This document shows positions 17,701 through 26,314 of a stretch of DNA of 40,888 nucleotides, piece by piece. The notes under the pieces are model-generated. The model saw only the letters and a list, made by a program, of their open reading frames with translations, did not search any database and was not told where the DNA came from. Within the stretch, counting starts at the first letter, position 1; every line of letters begins with the position of its first letter. The DNA is taken from contig JAUHXV010000029.1 of NCBI GenBank assembly GCA_030426765.1, positions 1 to 40,888 on the forward strand, in the 5' to 3' direction. The translations under genes and the position numbers were made by a program. The DNA is from Bacteroidia bacterium. GTDB lineage: Bacteria > Bacteroidota > Bacteroidia > Chitinophagales > Saprospiraceae.

Positions 17701-18102
17701 CGAATCACCGAACGCGGAGGTGTTTTGGGTGCGATGGAAACCATGTATCAGCGCAGTAAAATCCAGGAAGAGAGCCTGTATTACGAGACACTCAAACATA
17801 CCGGTGAGTTTCCGATTATTGGTGTCAACACATTCCTGTCGGAAGAAGGGTCACCTACAGTGCTACCTAAGGAGGTCATTCGTGCGAACACGGAAGAGAA
17901 GGAAACACAGATACGTCGATTGCAGGAATTGCACGAAGCCAATACGGATAAAGCTGCTACTGCATTAAAAACACTCCAGACGATCGCGATGGAAAATAAC
18001 AACACATTTGATGCACTCATGGAAGTTGTGAAAAGTTGTTCGCTGGGACAGGTGACGCAGGCTTTGTATGAGGTCGGTGGGCAGTACAGAAGGAACATGT
18101 AA
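14722..18102 (+). CDS. icmF: Fused isobutyryl-CoA mutase (B12-dependent)
   Basis: 1,126 residues from the ATG at 14722. The order is that of IcmF: B12-binding domain first (DGHDAAIN with the axial His28), then the MeaI-like G-protein chaperone (P-loop GTGGAGKSS around 206-214), then the radical mutase barrel (about 540-1126). IcmF interconverts isobutyryl-CoA and n-butyryl-CoA, and some act on pivalyl- or isovaleryl-CoA. Two positions agree with IcmF over methylmalonyl-CoA mutase: Phe576 in IYPFKR, and Gln898 in HIQTSGRS, where methylmalonyl-CoA mutases have Tyr and Arg. TATTTTGC at 14706-14713, 8 nt before the ATG, may be its -7 box. It shows the cell uses or takes up adenosylcobalamin. Confidence 0.95.
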   Translation: MEENQKTTVYQPKHHIRIVTAASLFDGHDAAINIMRRIMQRSGAEIIHLGHNRSAKEIVDTAIQEDAQGIALTSYQGGHNEYFKYIYDLLKERGANHIRIFGGGGGTILPKEIEELQEYGIARIYSPDDGRHMGLQGMINDLLSQCDFPLGQSLNGEVKKLSKKDHLSISRLITAVENFPEESAAWIKEISDSVKDSTVPVLGITGTGGAGKSSMIDEIIRRFLLDFPDKDLAVISVDPSKRKTGGALLGDRIRMNALISPRVYMRSLATRQANLALSKHIQQAVDILKAAEFDLVILETSGIGQSDTEIVDHADMSLYIMTPEFGAASQLEKIDMLDFADVIAINKFDKRGAQDALRDVRKQFKRNHELWDAKEEDIPVYGTIASQFNDPGTNALYIKIMEVLQTRTKAVFERTMTFRTGESEKIYIIPPKRIRYLSEIADNNRKYDAWAAEEAEKAGVLYALLESGKHFEEKGNPETKEKLQEEFDRLKQDLDGDIWRWLEHWPELKRQYIDNDYSYKVRDKVFKVDTYTKSLSGTRIPVVALPQYKDWGTLVKWVTRENLPGRFPYTAGIYPFKRKGEDPTRMFAGEGGPERTNKRFHYVSKGMPAIRLSTAFDSVTLYGEDPDYRPDIYGKIGNAGVSICSLDDAKRLYSGFDLCDPKTSVSMTINGPAATICAFFMNAAIDQQCELYIKEHKLEGSVEAALKKKYDDKGYPRPQYDQPIPEGNNGLGLMLLGLSGDEVLDADIYATLKAKALSSVRGTVQADILKEDQAQNTCIFSTEFSLRLMGDMQANFIDRNIRNFYSVSISGYHIAEAGANPITQLAFTLSNGFTFVEYYLSRGLDIDDFAPNLSFFFSNGIDPEYAVIGRVARRIWSKAMKNKYGANERSQKLKYHIQTSGRSLHAQEISFNDIRTTLQALYAIYDNCNSLHTNAYDEAITTPTEESVRRAMAIQLIINHELGLAKNENPLQGAFIIEELTDLVEEAVLAEFDRITERGGVLGAMETMYQRSKIQEESLYYETLKHTGEFPIIGVNTFLSEEGSPTVLPKEVIRANTEEKETQIRRLQELHEANTDKAATALKTLQTIAMENNNTFDALMEVVKSCSLGQVTQALYEVGGQYRRNM

Positions 18103-18118
18103 GATATAGGATCTTACA
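18098..18118. repeat. Hairpin spanning two convergent stop codons
   Basis: TGTAAGAT (18098-18105) and ATCTTACA (18111-18118) form a perfect 8-bp stem with a 5-nt loop. The stop codons of icmF (18100-18102) and of the convergent gene (18114-18116) both lie inside the stem. No T-tract follows, so it is only a possible bidirectional terminator. Confidence 0.4.
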
Positions 18119-19109
18119 GATTGAAATAACCATTGCCAGCGTCGGTTTTATGATTTCTGGTTGCGGTAAAATCGTATCGACAGGTAAACCGAAGTGAGTT
18201 ATAAGGCATGTCCCTTATTCCTATCTGGTATTGAAATTCGAAGTTGAGCGGACTATCGAAATGAATTTCCAGGATGAGTCTGTAGATCAGGGGCTGGTCT
18301 CCATTTCCGATATATCCTTTATAACCCCCGACACTGTTTTTAACTGTATACTTCGGACCGTTGAGATCAATTCCTCCTCCAAAAAGTAATGCATCATTCT
18401 GATGGTAATCGCTGCGATACGTCTGCCATACATAGAATCCGCCTGTCAAATGCGGACGTATGGATTGTAATGCAGAAGATTTTATTTCAATATTTTTCCC
18501 AAGAGATATATCAAAATAGTAACCGGGTGTATCCGTAAATCTTGCTGCACTCAGGTTGTTACCTGAAGCCGTTTTCAGATTTATCGAAAGCAGTATATCC
18601 GGCCAGCCTTTTTTATCCCTGAGGATCTGGAAGTATGTCCCGATGTAAAGGTCTCCAGTGGCATGCCCTCGGCCATCAAAGTCTCGGACCATACGGGCAT
18701 CCCGGGTGAAGGTGTCCATTTGATAGAACTCAATGGGCACCATTTGGAGCATGAGGCCAACTTTGTTTTCGAATAAAGAGAGGTAAAATGAACTGTAAAG
18801 ATTCTGAGTTTTATCTCCGGGTGAAAAATTGGATTCGATTCCAATTTTGAGCTGTGTGGCTGATGGGGCCAGTCCATTTTTAAGGATAGGAACGGGTAGG
18901 GCATTTGGTCCCATAAACGATGGGGAAAGTGTAATATACTGGTGCCATGGAGTGCGCCCGTCCCAGGTGTGTTTTGTATTCCACCAGGTGTAGTCTTGTG
19001 CGGAGATGTCCGGATTTACCATTAGGAAGACTATGGCTGTCAGATATAATGGCGCCAGCCGGAAGAGAGGAATTACTTCGAAGTCATGTATGGTCAATCG
19101 AATCATCAT
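18114..19109 (-). CDS. Predicted outer-membrane beta-barrel protein
   Basis: 331 residues (a second Met follows the first). A hydrophobic segment about 18-35 (APLYLTAIVFLMVNP, then DISAQ) is a signal peptide with a likely cleavage after SAQ. The mature protein begins DYTWWNTKHTWDGRTPWHQY and continues as alternating hydrophobic and polar strands separated by turns such as NGLAPSAT and GNGDQPL, with frequent aromatic strand ends, the look of a 12-16 strand porin-like barrel. I do not recognise a named family. It is convergent with icmF and appears to be a single gene. Confidence 0.7.
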   Translation of the reverse strand: MMIRLTIHDFEVIPLFRLAPLYLTAIVFLMVNPDISAQDYTWWNTKHTWDGRTPWHQYITLSPSFMGPNALPVPILKNGLAPSATQLKIGIESNFSPGDKTQNLYSSFYLSLFENKVGLMLQMVPIEFYQMDTFTRDARMVRDFDGRGHATGDLYIGTYFQILRDKKGWPDILLSINLKTASGNNLSAARFTDTPGYYFDISLGKNIEIKSSALQSIRPHLTGGFYVWQTYRSDYHQNDALLFGGGIDLNGPKYTVKNSVGGYKGYIGNGDQPLIYRLILEIHFDSPLNFEFQYQIGIRDMPYNSLRFTCRYDFTATRNHKTDAGNGYFNL

Positions 19110-19408
19110 CTTTTCGATATCTGATTAAGCCATACCTTTTCAAGTACAACAACCTGCCTATCTCCGCAGCGTTTTGGCGGAGTGAAACAATCAACTCATT
19201 TTACGTATCAAGGGAAAACTATGCTATTGCTGCAACCCGTAAAAAGAAAAACTTCCGCATTTGTCAAACCTCCTGAGGCGTATCCTGAGTTGGTAGTGTC
19301 CTTAAAATACAAAAATATTAGTACATGATTGATCTCTGTGAGCCTTGGAGGTCAAATGGAGAAGGAGGGATAAACAAGCCAGGTGTTAAGGTGGGAAGTC
19401 AGAAAAGA
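19110..19408. other. Spacer without a supported gene
   Basis: 299 bp between two minus-strand genes. The only structure found is a short inverted repeat CTCCGC (19162-19167) with GCGGAG (19177-19182). No ORF with plausible coding character and no T-rich terminator were seen. Confidence 0.4.
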
Positions 19409-19867
19409 TTAGAATCCGATTTTCCAAATTTTATCTGAAGCATCCAGGTACGTACGCAAAGCGGCCGAGCCATACCACACATAAAGTTCCGGTTCCAGAA
19501 ATTGAGCGGCGATGGCAGGGTCGGTCTCTAACAATATTTCTGCCTCCTCCACAGTCGTAACATCAAGGATGAAAATCCCGCGATACTCATTTTCATTTTT
19601 TTGAATCGGGCCGGCGACAATAAGTTTTCCTTCTTCTACCAGGCGACCTATATTTTTCATGTGCCCTTGAAAGCAGCTATCGCGTTCCATTTTGTTGGTC
19701 GATGTATTGCTGCCGGTTTTAAGCATTACGAATATGTAGGACTTCATCCCATAGTCATCGGCACCTAATTCCTCGGCTAAGGCAGCATCAAAATTTGGAT
19801 TTTCCTTTTGAGCCGACAATGTCCCGACTACAAGGCAAATGCAAAAAACAAGGGTAAACAATTTCAT
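19409..19867 (-). CDS. Exported YciI-like (YCII-related) domain protein
   Basis: 152 residues. The signal peptide MKLFTLVFCICLVVGTLSAQ is followed by a YCII-type ferredoxin-like domain (about 40-135): SYIFVMLKTGSN, FQGHMKNIGRLVEEGKLIVA with GPIQ, then YRGIFILDVTTVEEAEILLETDPAI. The conserved His of the family (GHM) is present. YciI proteins are small, often cytosolic and of unclear enzymatic role; export is unusual in general but frequent in Bacteroidota homologues. TACTTTTG on the minus strand at 19926-19933 matches the -7 consensus and would give a leader of about 55 nt. Confidence 0.8.
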   Translation of the reverse strand: MKLFTLVFCICLVVGTLSAQKENPNFDAALAEELGADDYGMKSYIFVMLKTGSNTSTNKMERDSCFQGHMKNIGRLVEEGKLIVAGPIQKNENEYRGIFILDVTTVEEAEILLETDPAIAAQFLEPELYVWYGSAALRTYLDASDKIWKIGF

Positions 19868-19925
19868 GACTATTTTTTAGCGATTCGTGATGTGTGCTAT
19901 GTCCTTCGCAGGAATAGTAACCGGT

Positions 19926-19933
19926 CAAAAGTA
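19926..19933 (-). promoter_or_regulatory. -7 element for the YciI-like gene
   Basis: Minus-strand TACTTTTG matches TAnnTTTG and lies 58 nt before the start codon at 19867. No good -33 element was found, so this is tentative. Confidence 0.4.
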
Positions 19934-20025
19934 TTTATTTTTAAGAATATCACCTTTCGGTCTCGGGTAGGATGGATGTGTCTGTAGAAAGACATTTTCC
20001 ATCCGCATTGCCAATTCCATTGTAC

Positions 20026-20033
20026 TATCTTTG
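20026..20033 (+). promoter_or_regulatory. -7 element 6 nt before the 20040 start codon
   Basis: TATCTTTG matches the TAnnTTTG consensus and ends six bases before the ATG at 20040, implying a leaderless or nearly leaderless transcript for the three-gene run to 23517. Confidence 0.6.
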
Positions 20034-20039
20034 TCGTCT

Positions 20040-20417
20040 ATGAGAATATTTTTTTCAATTGTCTTTTTGGCCAGCCTGCTTTCTTTACCCTCGTGCAGTA
20101 AGGAAGATGATACTCCTCCGACAGGGAGGATATTTGGTCAGGTATTGCATCACGACGATCCCATCCTGGGGGCTACGGTGTATATCAAGTATAACGCTAC
20201 GGAGTTTCCGGGTATGATGCCGGAGGATTATGATGATCAGGTAACGGCCAGTGAAGTTGACGCCACTTACGAGATTACCGATCTTCCAAAAGGGTCATAT
20301 TACCTGTATAGTATTGGCGATGATCTTGATTGTCCCTGTGAAGTATTTGGCGGCATTCCGGTTGTGTTGCAAAGAGACTCGGATGTTCTGGAAACCAATA
20401 TCCCGGTCACCGAATGA
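20040..20417 (+). CDS. Lipoprotein with carboxypeptidase-like regulatory domain
   Basis: 125 residues from the ATG at 20040; the in-frame TTG at 20031 lies inside the promoter box and is rejected as a start. The signal peptide ends in a lipobox SLPSCSKED. The rest is one beta-sandwich of the carboxypeptidase-regulatory type: GRIFGQVLHHDDPILGATVY, then ATYEITDLPKGSYYLYSIGD. DLDCPCEVFGG adds two Cys near the end. Such domains are structural or binding modules on surface proteins. The stop overlaps the next start by four bases (ATGA), so it is co-translated with the T9SS-sorted protein. Confidence 0.8.
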   Translation: MRIFFSIVFLASLLSLPSCSKEDDTPPTGRIFGQVLHHDDPILGATVYIKYNATEFPGMMPEDYDDQVTASEVDATYEITDLPKGSYYLYSIGDDLDCPCEVFGGIPVVLQRDSDVLETNIPVTE

Positions 20418-22036
20418 AAAGTGTTTCGTTTGTTGCTTTCACACTGTTTTTATTGAGCTCCTGTTTTACACAGATGCTTATTAGTCAGTCTTCTTTTCAA
20501 AAAGTGTATATCAGTAAAAATGGCAGCCAGGCAAATGATGTGATCGCGCTCTCGCAAGGAGGGTATGCAATTGCCGGGTGGTATGATGTGGAAACTCTGT
20601 TTACCGCAGAGTTTTATTTAGTTGTCACAGATGCTGCAGGAGATACGTTGTGGACGAGAACCTATGGCAAGCAAATCGACACTTCTTCGTTTGTTCAGAA
20701 TGGCAGCGGGAATGAAGGTTATCAGATTACGCAAACCCAGGACGGTGGTTTTTTGTTTGTCGGGGAGCGCCATGAAATAGCCGGAGGCACTTCCGATGCG
20801 TATCTGGTCAGAACAAATGCACAAGGTGAATTGATGTGGGCACGCATGTATGGGGGAGATGATAATGAATATGCTATTGGCGCAGTGCAGGATGAACAAG
20901 GGGATTTTATCGTAGGCGGTTTTACAGAAACGTTTGGTGCAGGCATTCGCGATATGTTTTTGTTTAAAGTCACCGAAGGAGGTGATACGCTGTGGACCCG
21001 GACATTCGGAGGTGAGAGCATAGATGCCGCGAATGACATGAAACAAACATCCGACGGCGGTTTTATCATGACCGGATATACGTTTAGTTACGGAGCAGGT
21101 AGTTCGGATGTGTATGTGGTTCGCACCGACAGCATAGGCCAGGTGGTGTGGCAGAAAACATTTGGGGGAACACTCAATGATATCGGACATTCGATTACTG
21201 AAACCGCAGACGGAGGATTTGTCATTGTCGGTGAGACAGAGAGTTTTGGTGTGGGCAACAGAGATGTGTATCTGTTGCGCCTCAATGCGGACGGTCTGCT
21301 CCAGTGGAGCTATGCGTACGGAGGCTCGAATTATGAAGCGGGAAATGCAGTTGTCATCAGAGAGAATGGCGATATCGCAATAACGGGATACACACGCGGT
21401 GAAGGCGCCGGAGCGGAGGATTTTCTCCTCCTTCTGGCAGATGATCAGGGAACGATGAAATGGGCTCGTACCTATGGTGGGCCTGAAGATGAAACGGCAA
21501 AGGCCATTATTGCCACTCCGGACAATGGTTTTCTTATGACCGGGTATGCAAGATCTTTTAGTTTGGGGGGATTGGATGTGTATCTGGTACGGACAGATTC
21601 TATGGGGATAAGTGGATGTGATGAAGCGGTGGAAAATTTTACAACGCGAGTTATCACCTCTTTAGAAGGCACACCTGCCTCAGAAGTTGGCTATGGAACT
21701 GTCATCAAACAGCGACCTACACTATCCGGTAGAACAAATACAACCGTTGCCAATCCGTGCAAGATTCTGAATACGGTTTCCAGTGAGGAGAGTTCAGATT
21801 TCTTTATGATATATCCAAACCCAACGGAAGAGGTGCTGTGTATTAAAACTTCTAACACCTCTTCGACTCGTAACCTTTTGCTTAGTTTGTTCGATACATT
21901 TGGTCGTCGCGTATTGCAAAAACCTCTTGAGGGGGGAGAGAACAGGCTTGTATTACCACCGCTGGCTCCGGGGATGTATATCGTCTCTGTATTTGATGGA
22001 TTTAAAACTATTTCTCGTTCGATTGTTATTCTTTAA
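20414..22036 (+). CDS. T9SS-sorted repeat protein (predicted beta-propeller)
   Basis: 540 residues. An N-terminal signal peptide is followed by at least seven repeats of about 48-50 residues. Each carries the pattern DGGFxxxGxTxSFGxGxxDxYLVRTDxxGxxxW and then a TFGG or TYGG, for example DGGFVIVGETESFGVGNRD. Such repeats are expected to fold as propeller blades. The C-terminal 75 residues (FMIYPNPTEEVLCI, LFDTFGRRVLQ, LAPGMYIVSVFDG) are a type A T9SS sorting domain, so the protein should cross the outer membrane by the type IX system and be attached or released there. A SSC near the signal peptide resembles a lipobox, but lipidation is not expected of this class. Ligand unknown. Confidence 0.88.
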   Translation: MKSVSFVAFTLFLLSSCFTQMLISQSSFQKVYISKNGSQANDVIALSQGGYAIAGWYDVETLFTAEFYLVVTDAAGDTLWTRTYGKQIDTSSFVQNGSGNEGYQITQTQDGGFLFVGERHEIAGGTSDAYLVRTNAQGELMWARMYGGDDNEYAIGAVQDEQGDFIVGGFTETFGAGIRDMFLFKVTEGGDTLWTRTFGGESIDAANDMKQTSDGGFIMTGYTFSYGAGSSDVYVVRTDSIGQVVWQKTFGGTLNDIGHSITETADGGFVIVGETESFGVGNRDVYLLRLNADGLLQWSYAYGGSNYEAGNAVVIRENGDIAITGYTRGEGAGAEDFLLLLADDQGTMKWARTYGGPEDETAKAIIATPDNGFLMTGYARSFSLGGLDVYLVRTDSMGISGCDEAVENFTTRVITSLEGTPASEVGYGTVIKQRPTLSGRTNTTVANPCKILNTVSSEESSDFFMIYPNPTEEVLCIKTSNTSSTRNLLLSLFDTFGRRVLQKPLEGGENRLVLPPLAPGMYIVSVFDGFKTISRSIVIL

Positions 22037-22050
22037 CTAAGCATAGCTGA

Positions 22051-23517
22051 ATGAAATTTTATTTGCTGACATATGCCTGTTTTTTGACCGGACTGGCCTT
22101 GCTTTTCGTCTCTTGTGAAAAGGATTCTGATCCGGTACCAGACAACAGAGATTATCCTGATGCAGTCGGCGAGATTATCATCTCCAGGTGTGCGACTTCA
22201 GGCTGTCACAATGATGCCAGCTATGTCGCCGCAGGTGGACTTAATCTCACCCTATGGGAGACACTCTTTGAAGGTAGCAGAGGTGGATCTCCGGTGATTC
22301 CATATAGGCCTGATCAAAGCTTCCTCTTGTTTTTTGTCAATACGAATCCCGATGAAGGCGTTGTCCTTTCCCCCACCATGCCATTTAACGGAACACCACT
22401 TAATGCAGATGAATATGCCACTCTGCGGAATTGGATTGCCGATGGTGCTCCGAATGCTGATGGGGCAATAAAATTTGCCGATGATCCGCAAAGACGAAAA
22501 TTTTATGTCACTAACCAGGGATGCGATCTTATGTCTGTGTTTGATGCCGAGACCGGTACGCTGATGCGTTACATCGATGTGGGATCGGAAGGGGCTATCG
22601 AATCGCCACACCAGGTCAAAGTTTCGCCGGATGGAAAGTTCTGGTATACGGTATTCTTTTCCGGAACAGTATTGCAAAAGTTTAATGCAGTGGATGATTC
22701 CTTCGTGAGTGAGGTGACATTGGGTACAGGCAGTTGGAATACATTCCGCCTGAGCTCGGATGGTAAACTCGCCTTTGTGATAGACTGGAGTGCAAGTGGA
22801 ACCATTGCTGTTGTCGATTTGGAAAACATGCAGTTGCTCGAAATGTACGGCGGAAGTGGTGTGTTTGAATGGCCGCACGGTTCTATGTTGAATCAAGCGG
22901 ACGATGTGTTGTACGTCACCGCGCAGCATGGCAATTTTATATACAAAGTTGACATAACCGATCTGTCGCAACCTCAGATAGAAAAGATATCGCTGAATGC
23001 TTCTTCCCCCACCACGATCTCCTGGCTCGATCCGCACGAACTCGAAATGATACCGGATGGATCAAAATATTTTGTGACCTGTCAGGAGTCCAATGAAGTG
23101 CGTGTGATGCAAACCAGTAATGATAGCCTGTTGGCTGTTATTCCCACGGGAACCTTCCCTCAGGAAATGGCTTTGTCGTATGATATGCCCTACCTGTTTG
23201 TGACGTGCACTGAAGATGTGGTGACTTTTCCCGGAAAAATTGGTTCAGTGCATGTGATAGACTATACCACCAATACGTTGGTGAAAACTATTCACACAGG
23301 CTTCCAGCCGCATGGCATTGCGGTGGATGATGAGATGGGATTGGTGTATGTGGCACATCGAAATGTAAACAGCAGCGGGCCACCGCCGCACCACAGTACC
23401 GATTGTGCCGGTAGAAATGGATATGTGACCATGATTGAGATGAGTACACTAGAGCTCGTGCCGGGGTATAAAGTGGAGGTGTCAGTGGATCCGTATAGTG
23501 TGGCCCTCCGCAATTAG
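22051..23517 (+). CDS. Lipoprotein: cytochrome-c-like domain fused to YVTN beta-propeller
   Basis: 488 residues. Signal peptide and lipobox LFVSCEKD. Residues about 40-140 look like a cytochrome c domain of the planctomycete type: RCATSGCHNDASY has a CX4CH haem motif in place of CX2CH, and SPTMPFNGTPLNADEYATLRNW supplies the distal Met region and final helix. From about 150 to the end come repeats of the YVTN/SMP-30-like propeller (RKFYVTNQGCDLMSVFDAET, SPDGKFWYTVFFSGTVLQKF, PYLFVTCTEDVVTFPG). A late loop PPPHHSTDCAG is His/Cys rich. It follows the T9SS protein by 14 nt and is likely co-transcribed. A redox or electron-transfer role is inferred; whether haem is truly attached by CX4CH needs testing. 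Confidence 0.83.
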   Translation: MKFYLLTYACFLTGLALLFVSCEKDSDPVPDNRDYPDAVGEIIISRCATSGCHNDASYVAAGGLNLTLWETLFEGSRGGSPVIPYRPDQSFLLFFVNTNPDEGVVLSPTMPFNGTPLNADEYATLRNWIADGAPNADGAIKFADDPQRRKFYVTNQGCDLMSVFDAETGTLMRYIDVGSEGAIESPHQVKVSPDGKFWYTVFFSGTVLQKFNAVDDSFVSEVTLGTGSWNTFRLSSDGKLAFVIDWSASGTIAVVDLENMQLLEMYGGSGVFEWPHGSMLNQADDVLYVTAQHGNFIYKVDITDLSQPQIEKISLNASSPTTISWLDPHELEMIPDGSKYFVTCQESNEVRVMQTSNDSLLAVIPTGTFPQEMALSYDMPYLFVTCTEDVVTFPGKIGSVHVIDYTTNTLVKTIHTGFQPHGIAVDDEMGLVYVAHRNVNSSGPPPHHSTDCAGRNGYVTMIEMSTLELVPGYKVEVSVDPYSVALRN

Positions 23518-23526
23518 CGGTAGATA

Positions 23527-23937
23527 CTACCTTTTCCAGCGGTCGCTTTTGGCGATGATTTTTTCCAACACCTTCATGTCCACATCGTCCAGTCGTTTGA
23601 TATAGACACAACCTTTGCCTTTGGTGTGTTTGCCAAGTTTATCTCGCAAAGCAGGGGCTTCATCGAGATCGTACATCAGGTAAAGGCTCAGGTGTGCTTT
23701 GGCAGGAGAAAAGCCGACATTAAACCATTCAAATTCGTCTCCGCTTTTACGCTGGTAGCTATACTTTCCAAAACCAATAATACTTCTGCCCCACATTTTG
23801 GGTTCCTGCCCCGTGATCTTTTTCATGAATTCGAGGAGTATCAGCGCGTCCTCACGACGCTGTTTGTTTTCTACCGCATTCAGAAAAGCTGAGACACTTT
23901 TATTGGTTTCTGCGTTAACGAGTTTTTTCTTTGCCAT
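23527..23937 (-). CDS. DUF1801 (YdhG-like) domain protein
   Basis: 136 residues, cytosolic. Family features are SVSAFLNAVENKQRREDALILLEFM near the N-terminus, the segment EPKMWGRSIIGFGKYSYQRKS, and KAHLSLYLMYDLDEAPALRDKLGKH, followed by GCVYIKRLDDVDMKVLEKII. The fold is frataxin-like, and the function of this family is not established. It lies 9 nt after the convergent propeller gene stop and 17 nt downstream of the SDR gene on the same strand, so it may be the second gene of a two-gene unit with it. Confidence 0.86.
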   Translation of the reverse strand: MAKKKLVNAETNKSVSAFLNAVENKQRREDALILLEFMKKITGQEPKMWGRSIIGFGKYSYQRKSGDEFEWFNVGFSPAKAHLSLYLMYDLDEAPALRDKLGKHTKGKGCVYIKRLDDVDMKVLEKIIAKSDRWKR

Positions 23938-23954
23938 AACGGTGTATGATAGGA

Positions 23955-24662
23955 TTAAAGATCTCCGAGTTGGGGCCGAATGACAATATCTTCGACGACA
24001 GCTGATGGTCCCATGCGCGTGCAGGACACGATGACTTCAGCCACGTCTTCGGGTGGCATCAGCCGGTCTTCCGGAAACGTAGCGCCCTCCCAGGATGCTG
24101 ACCAGGTCGCGCCCGGCATAATGGAGGTGACTTTGATGCCATAGGGTTTCATCTCTTCACGCAGCGCTTTGCTAAAACCCAGGAGTGCAAATTTGCTGAT
24201 CGTATATGCGCCTCCATTGGCATAGGACATGAGGCTGGCGATCGAACAAATATTAATAATGTGCCCGATTCGGCGCTCAAGCATCCTCGGCAGGATGCTG
24301 CGTGTCAAGTGATATGGGCCATAGACATTCAGGTCAATAGTTTGTTCCAGCACGCCTTCAGGTTCGGAGTGAACAGCACCGGGTAAAAAGACACCGGCGT
24401 TATTAATGAGCAGATCTATTTCAGGCCAGCGTTCAGACATTTTGTCGCCATATTGTTTCGTGGCAGATTTTTCACTGAAATCAACGCTATCTATATAGAT
24501 TTTCTGAGTTGGGAATTTCGACTCAAATTCTTCTTTCAGCGCTTTCAGGTCATCTTCAGATCGGCTTGAAGCAGCGATATTCCATCCTTCTTTCGCCAGG
24601 AGGAGGAGTGTGGCCTTTCCGATGCCTTTCGTAGCACCGGTGATAATTGCATTCATTTTCAA
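23955..24662 (-). CDS. Short-chain dehydrogenase/reductase
   Basis: 235 residues with a classical SDR plan: cofactor motif TGATKGIG at about 9-16, NNAG in LLINNAGVFLPGA, the catalytic Ser in NICSIASLMSYANGG and YTISK (Tyr-X3-Lys). An Arg (SSRSEDD) after beta-2 suggests NADP(H) preference. Substrate not predictable. It ends 17 nt before the DUF1801 start and is divergent from the mlaE-type gene. Confidence 0.92.
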   Translation of the reverse strand: MKMNAIITGATKGIGKATLLLLAKEGWNIAASSRSEDDLKALKEEFESKFPTQKIYIDSVDFSEKSATKQYGDKMSERWPEIDLLINNAGVFLPGAVHSEPEGVLEQTIDLNVYGPYHLTRSILPRMLERRIGHIINICSIASLMSYANGGAYTISKFALLGFSKALREEMKPYGIKVTSIMPGATWSASWEGATFPEDRLMPPEDVAEVIVSCTRMGPSAVVEDIVIRPQLGDL

Positions 24663-24815
24663 GAGTTTATCCGCTAAAAATAGGGCTTTTCATCTTTCAT
24701 GGTTAGGTGGTGAGATAGATGTAATGAGTCGATTTGAATTAAAAGGGAAACCATCTCCGATAATTACCCGCATTATAAAGTATGCGTTACTTTTACCCCC
24801 GCTAAGGACCACTCG

Positions 24816-25562
24816 ATGAATATTAAGTTTATAGCGCATTTAGGTAAGTTCCTCATTTGGATGAGACAGGTTTTCTCCCGACCGGAGAAATTGAGTATGT
24901 ATTGGCGGGAGACCATGCGGCAGATGAATGATATTGGTATTGGTTCGCTGATCATCGTCGCTCTGATCTCTACCTTTATGGGAGCGGTGATGGCTGTACA
25001 GATCAGTTATCAATTAGGTGGGCAGTTTATCCCCCGATATTATGTGGGTTATCTGGTGCGCGACATTACCATTATTGAGTTGGCCCCCACGATCACCTGT
25101 CTGGTGCTGGCCGGAAAGGTGGGATCAAACATGGCTGCGGAGATCGGAGGAATGCGTCAGAAGGAGCACATCGATGCCATGGAGATTATGGGGGTGAATA
25201 CATCAGCGTTTCTCGTAATGCCTAAAATTCTGGCATCTGTTTTAGTCGTGCCGATTTTGGTCTCACTTGCCGCCATCGTGAGCATCGTTGGGGCGTATAT
25301 TGCAGCAGTCCCAACGGGATTATTTACCTCAGCCGAATATGTACAGGGGATTCGAGTTTTCCTGGAACCCTGGAATGTGTTTATAATGTATGTCAAAGCG
25401 GTGGTGTTCGGCTTTATTCTGGCGGCGATATCCTGTTACCAGGGCTATTTTGTTCAGGGTGGTAGTATCGAATTGGGCAAAGCGAGTACGGCCGCAGTGG
25501 TAATGAGTAATATTGCCATTTTGATTGCGGATTATCTTATTGCAGTACTTCTTACATCATGA
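24816..25562 (+). CDS. MlaE-family ABC transporter permease
   Basis: 248 residues, with five or six membrane segments and the MlaE/YrbE signature region IIELAPTITCLVLAGKVGSN followed by MAAEIGGMRQKEHIDAMEIMGV. MlaE is the inner-membrane part of a phospholipid transporter that keeps outer-membrane lipid asymmetry. The stop overlaps the next gene by four bases (ATGA), so permease and ATPase are co-translated. An MlaD-type substrate-binding gene would be expected next but is not in this operon, which ends at the ATPase gene. TACTTTTA around 24788-24795 is a possible -7 box with one mismatch. Confidence 0.92.
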   Translation: MNIKFIAHLGKFLIWMRQVFSRPEKLSMYWRETMRQMNDIGIGSLIIVALISTFMGAVMAVQISYQLGGQFIPRYYVGYLVRDITIIELAPTITCLVLAGKVGSNMAAEIGGMRQKEHIDAMEIMGVNTSAFLVMPKILASVLVVPILVSLAAIVSIVGAYIAAVPTGLFTSAEYVQGIRVFLEPWNVFIMYVKAVVFGFILAAISCYQGYFVQGGSIELGKASTAAVVMSNIAILIADYLIAVLLTS

Positions 25563-26314
25563 TCAGAGCAGAAGGCATATACAAATCATTTGGGGACCAG
25601 CAGGTGCTGGAGGACATCCATATCAATTTTGAAGCCGGAAAAACCAATTTGATCATCGGGCGCAGTGGTGCAGGGAAAACTGTATTACTGAAAATTTTAG
25701 TGGGCTTATATCCGCCAACATCCGGAAAAGTGTGGTACAGCGATGTCGATTTTACTTCGCTGGATAAAAAGAGCGTGAGAGATATTCGCATGCAAGTCGG
25801 TATGTTATTTCAGGGTACTGCGCTATTTGATTCGATGACCGTCGAAGAGAATATCCGGTTTCCGATGGATATGTTTACCAACCGATCCATGAAGGAAAAA
25901 ATTGATCGGGTCAACTACTGTCTCGATCGGGTTGATCTTTCGGGAGTGTTGGACAAATATCCGTCTCAGCTCAGCGGCGGTATGCAGAAGAGAGTGGGCA
26001 TCGCGAGAGCGATCGTGTTGAAGCCGAAGTATTTGTTTTGCGACGAACCAAATTCAGGATTGGATCCGAAGACCAGTATGGTGATCGATAAACTGATCCA
26101 TGATATCACAATTGAGAATAACATCACCACGATCATCAATACGCATGATATGAATTCGGTGATGGAGATTGGTGATAATATCGCCCTGCTCCACAATGGA
26201 CGCCTGGCCTGGGAAGGTAACAAAGGTGAGGTGTTGACCTCTAAAAATCAGGTGCTTCAGGATTTCGTATTCGCTTCTCCTTTCCTTCAGAAAGTCAGAG
26301 ACCTCCACGCATAA
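25559..26314 (+). CDS. MlaF-family ABC transporter ATP-binding protein
   Basis: 251 residues with a full set of ABC motifs: Walker A GRSGAGKT (about 35-42), Q-loop MLFQGTALFDSMTVEENIRF, signature LSGGMQKR, Walker B YLFCDEPNSGLDP and switch His in INTHDMNSV. The SGGMQKR signature and NSGLDP Walker B are typical of MlaF-type ATPases. It powers the permease encoded just before it. The stop codon (26312-26314) abuts the A-tract of the tRNA terminator on the other strand. Confidence 0.93.
   Translation: MIRAEGIYKSFGDQQVLEDIHINFEAGKTNLIIGRSGAGKTVLLKILVGLYPPTSGKVWYSDVDFTSLDKKSVRDIRMQVGMLFQGTALFDSMTVEENIRFPMDMFTNRSMKEKIDRVNYCLDRVDLSGVLDKYPSQLSGGMQKRVGIARAIVLKPKYLFCDEPNSGLDPKTSMVIDKLIHDITIENNITTIINTHDMNSVMEIGDNIALLHNGRLAWEGNKGEVLTSKNQVLQDFVFASPFLQKVRDLHA

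Noticed and set aside
20618-21190. 190-codon minus-strand frame inside the T9SS repeat gene
   Set aside because: It mirrors the repeat units of the real gene and shows no protein-like features.
22252-23037. 261-codon open frame on the minus strand inside the propeller gene
   Set aside because: The plus-strand frame has a signal peptide, lipobox, haem motif and propeller repeats; the minus-strand translation has no domain and is a shadow.
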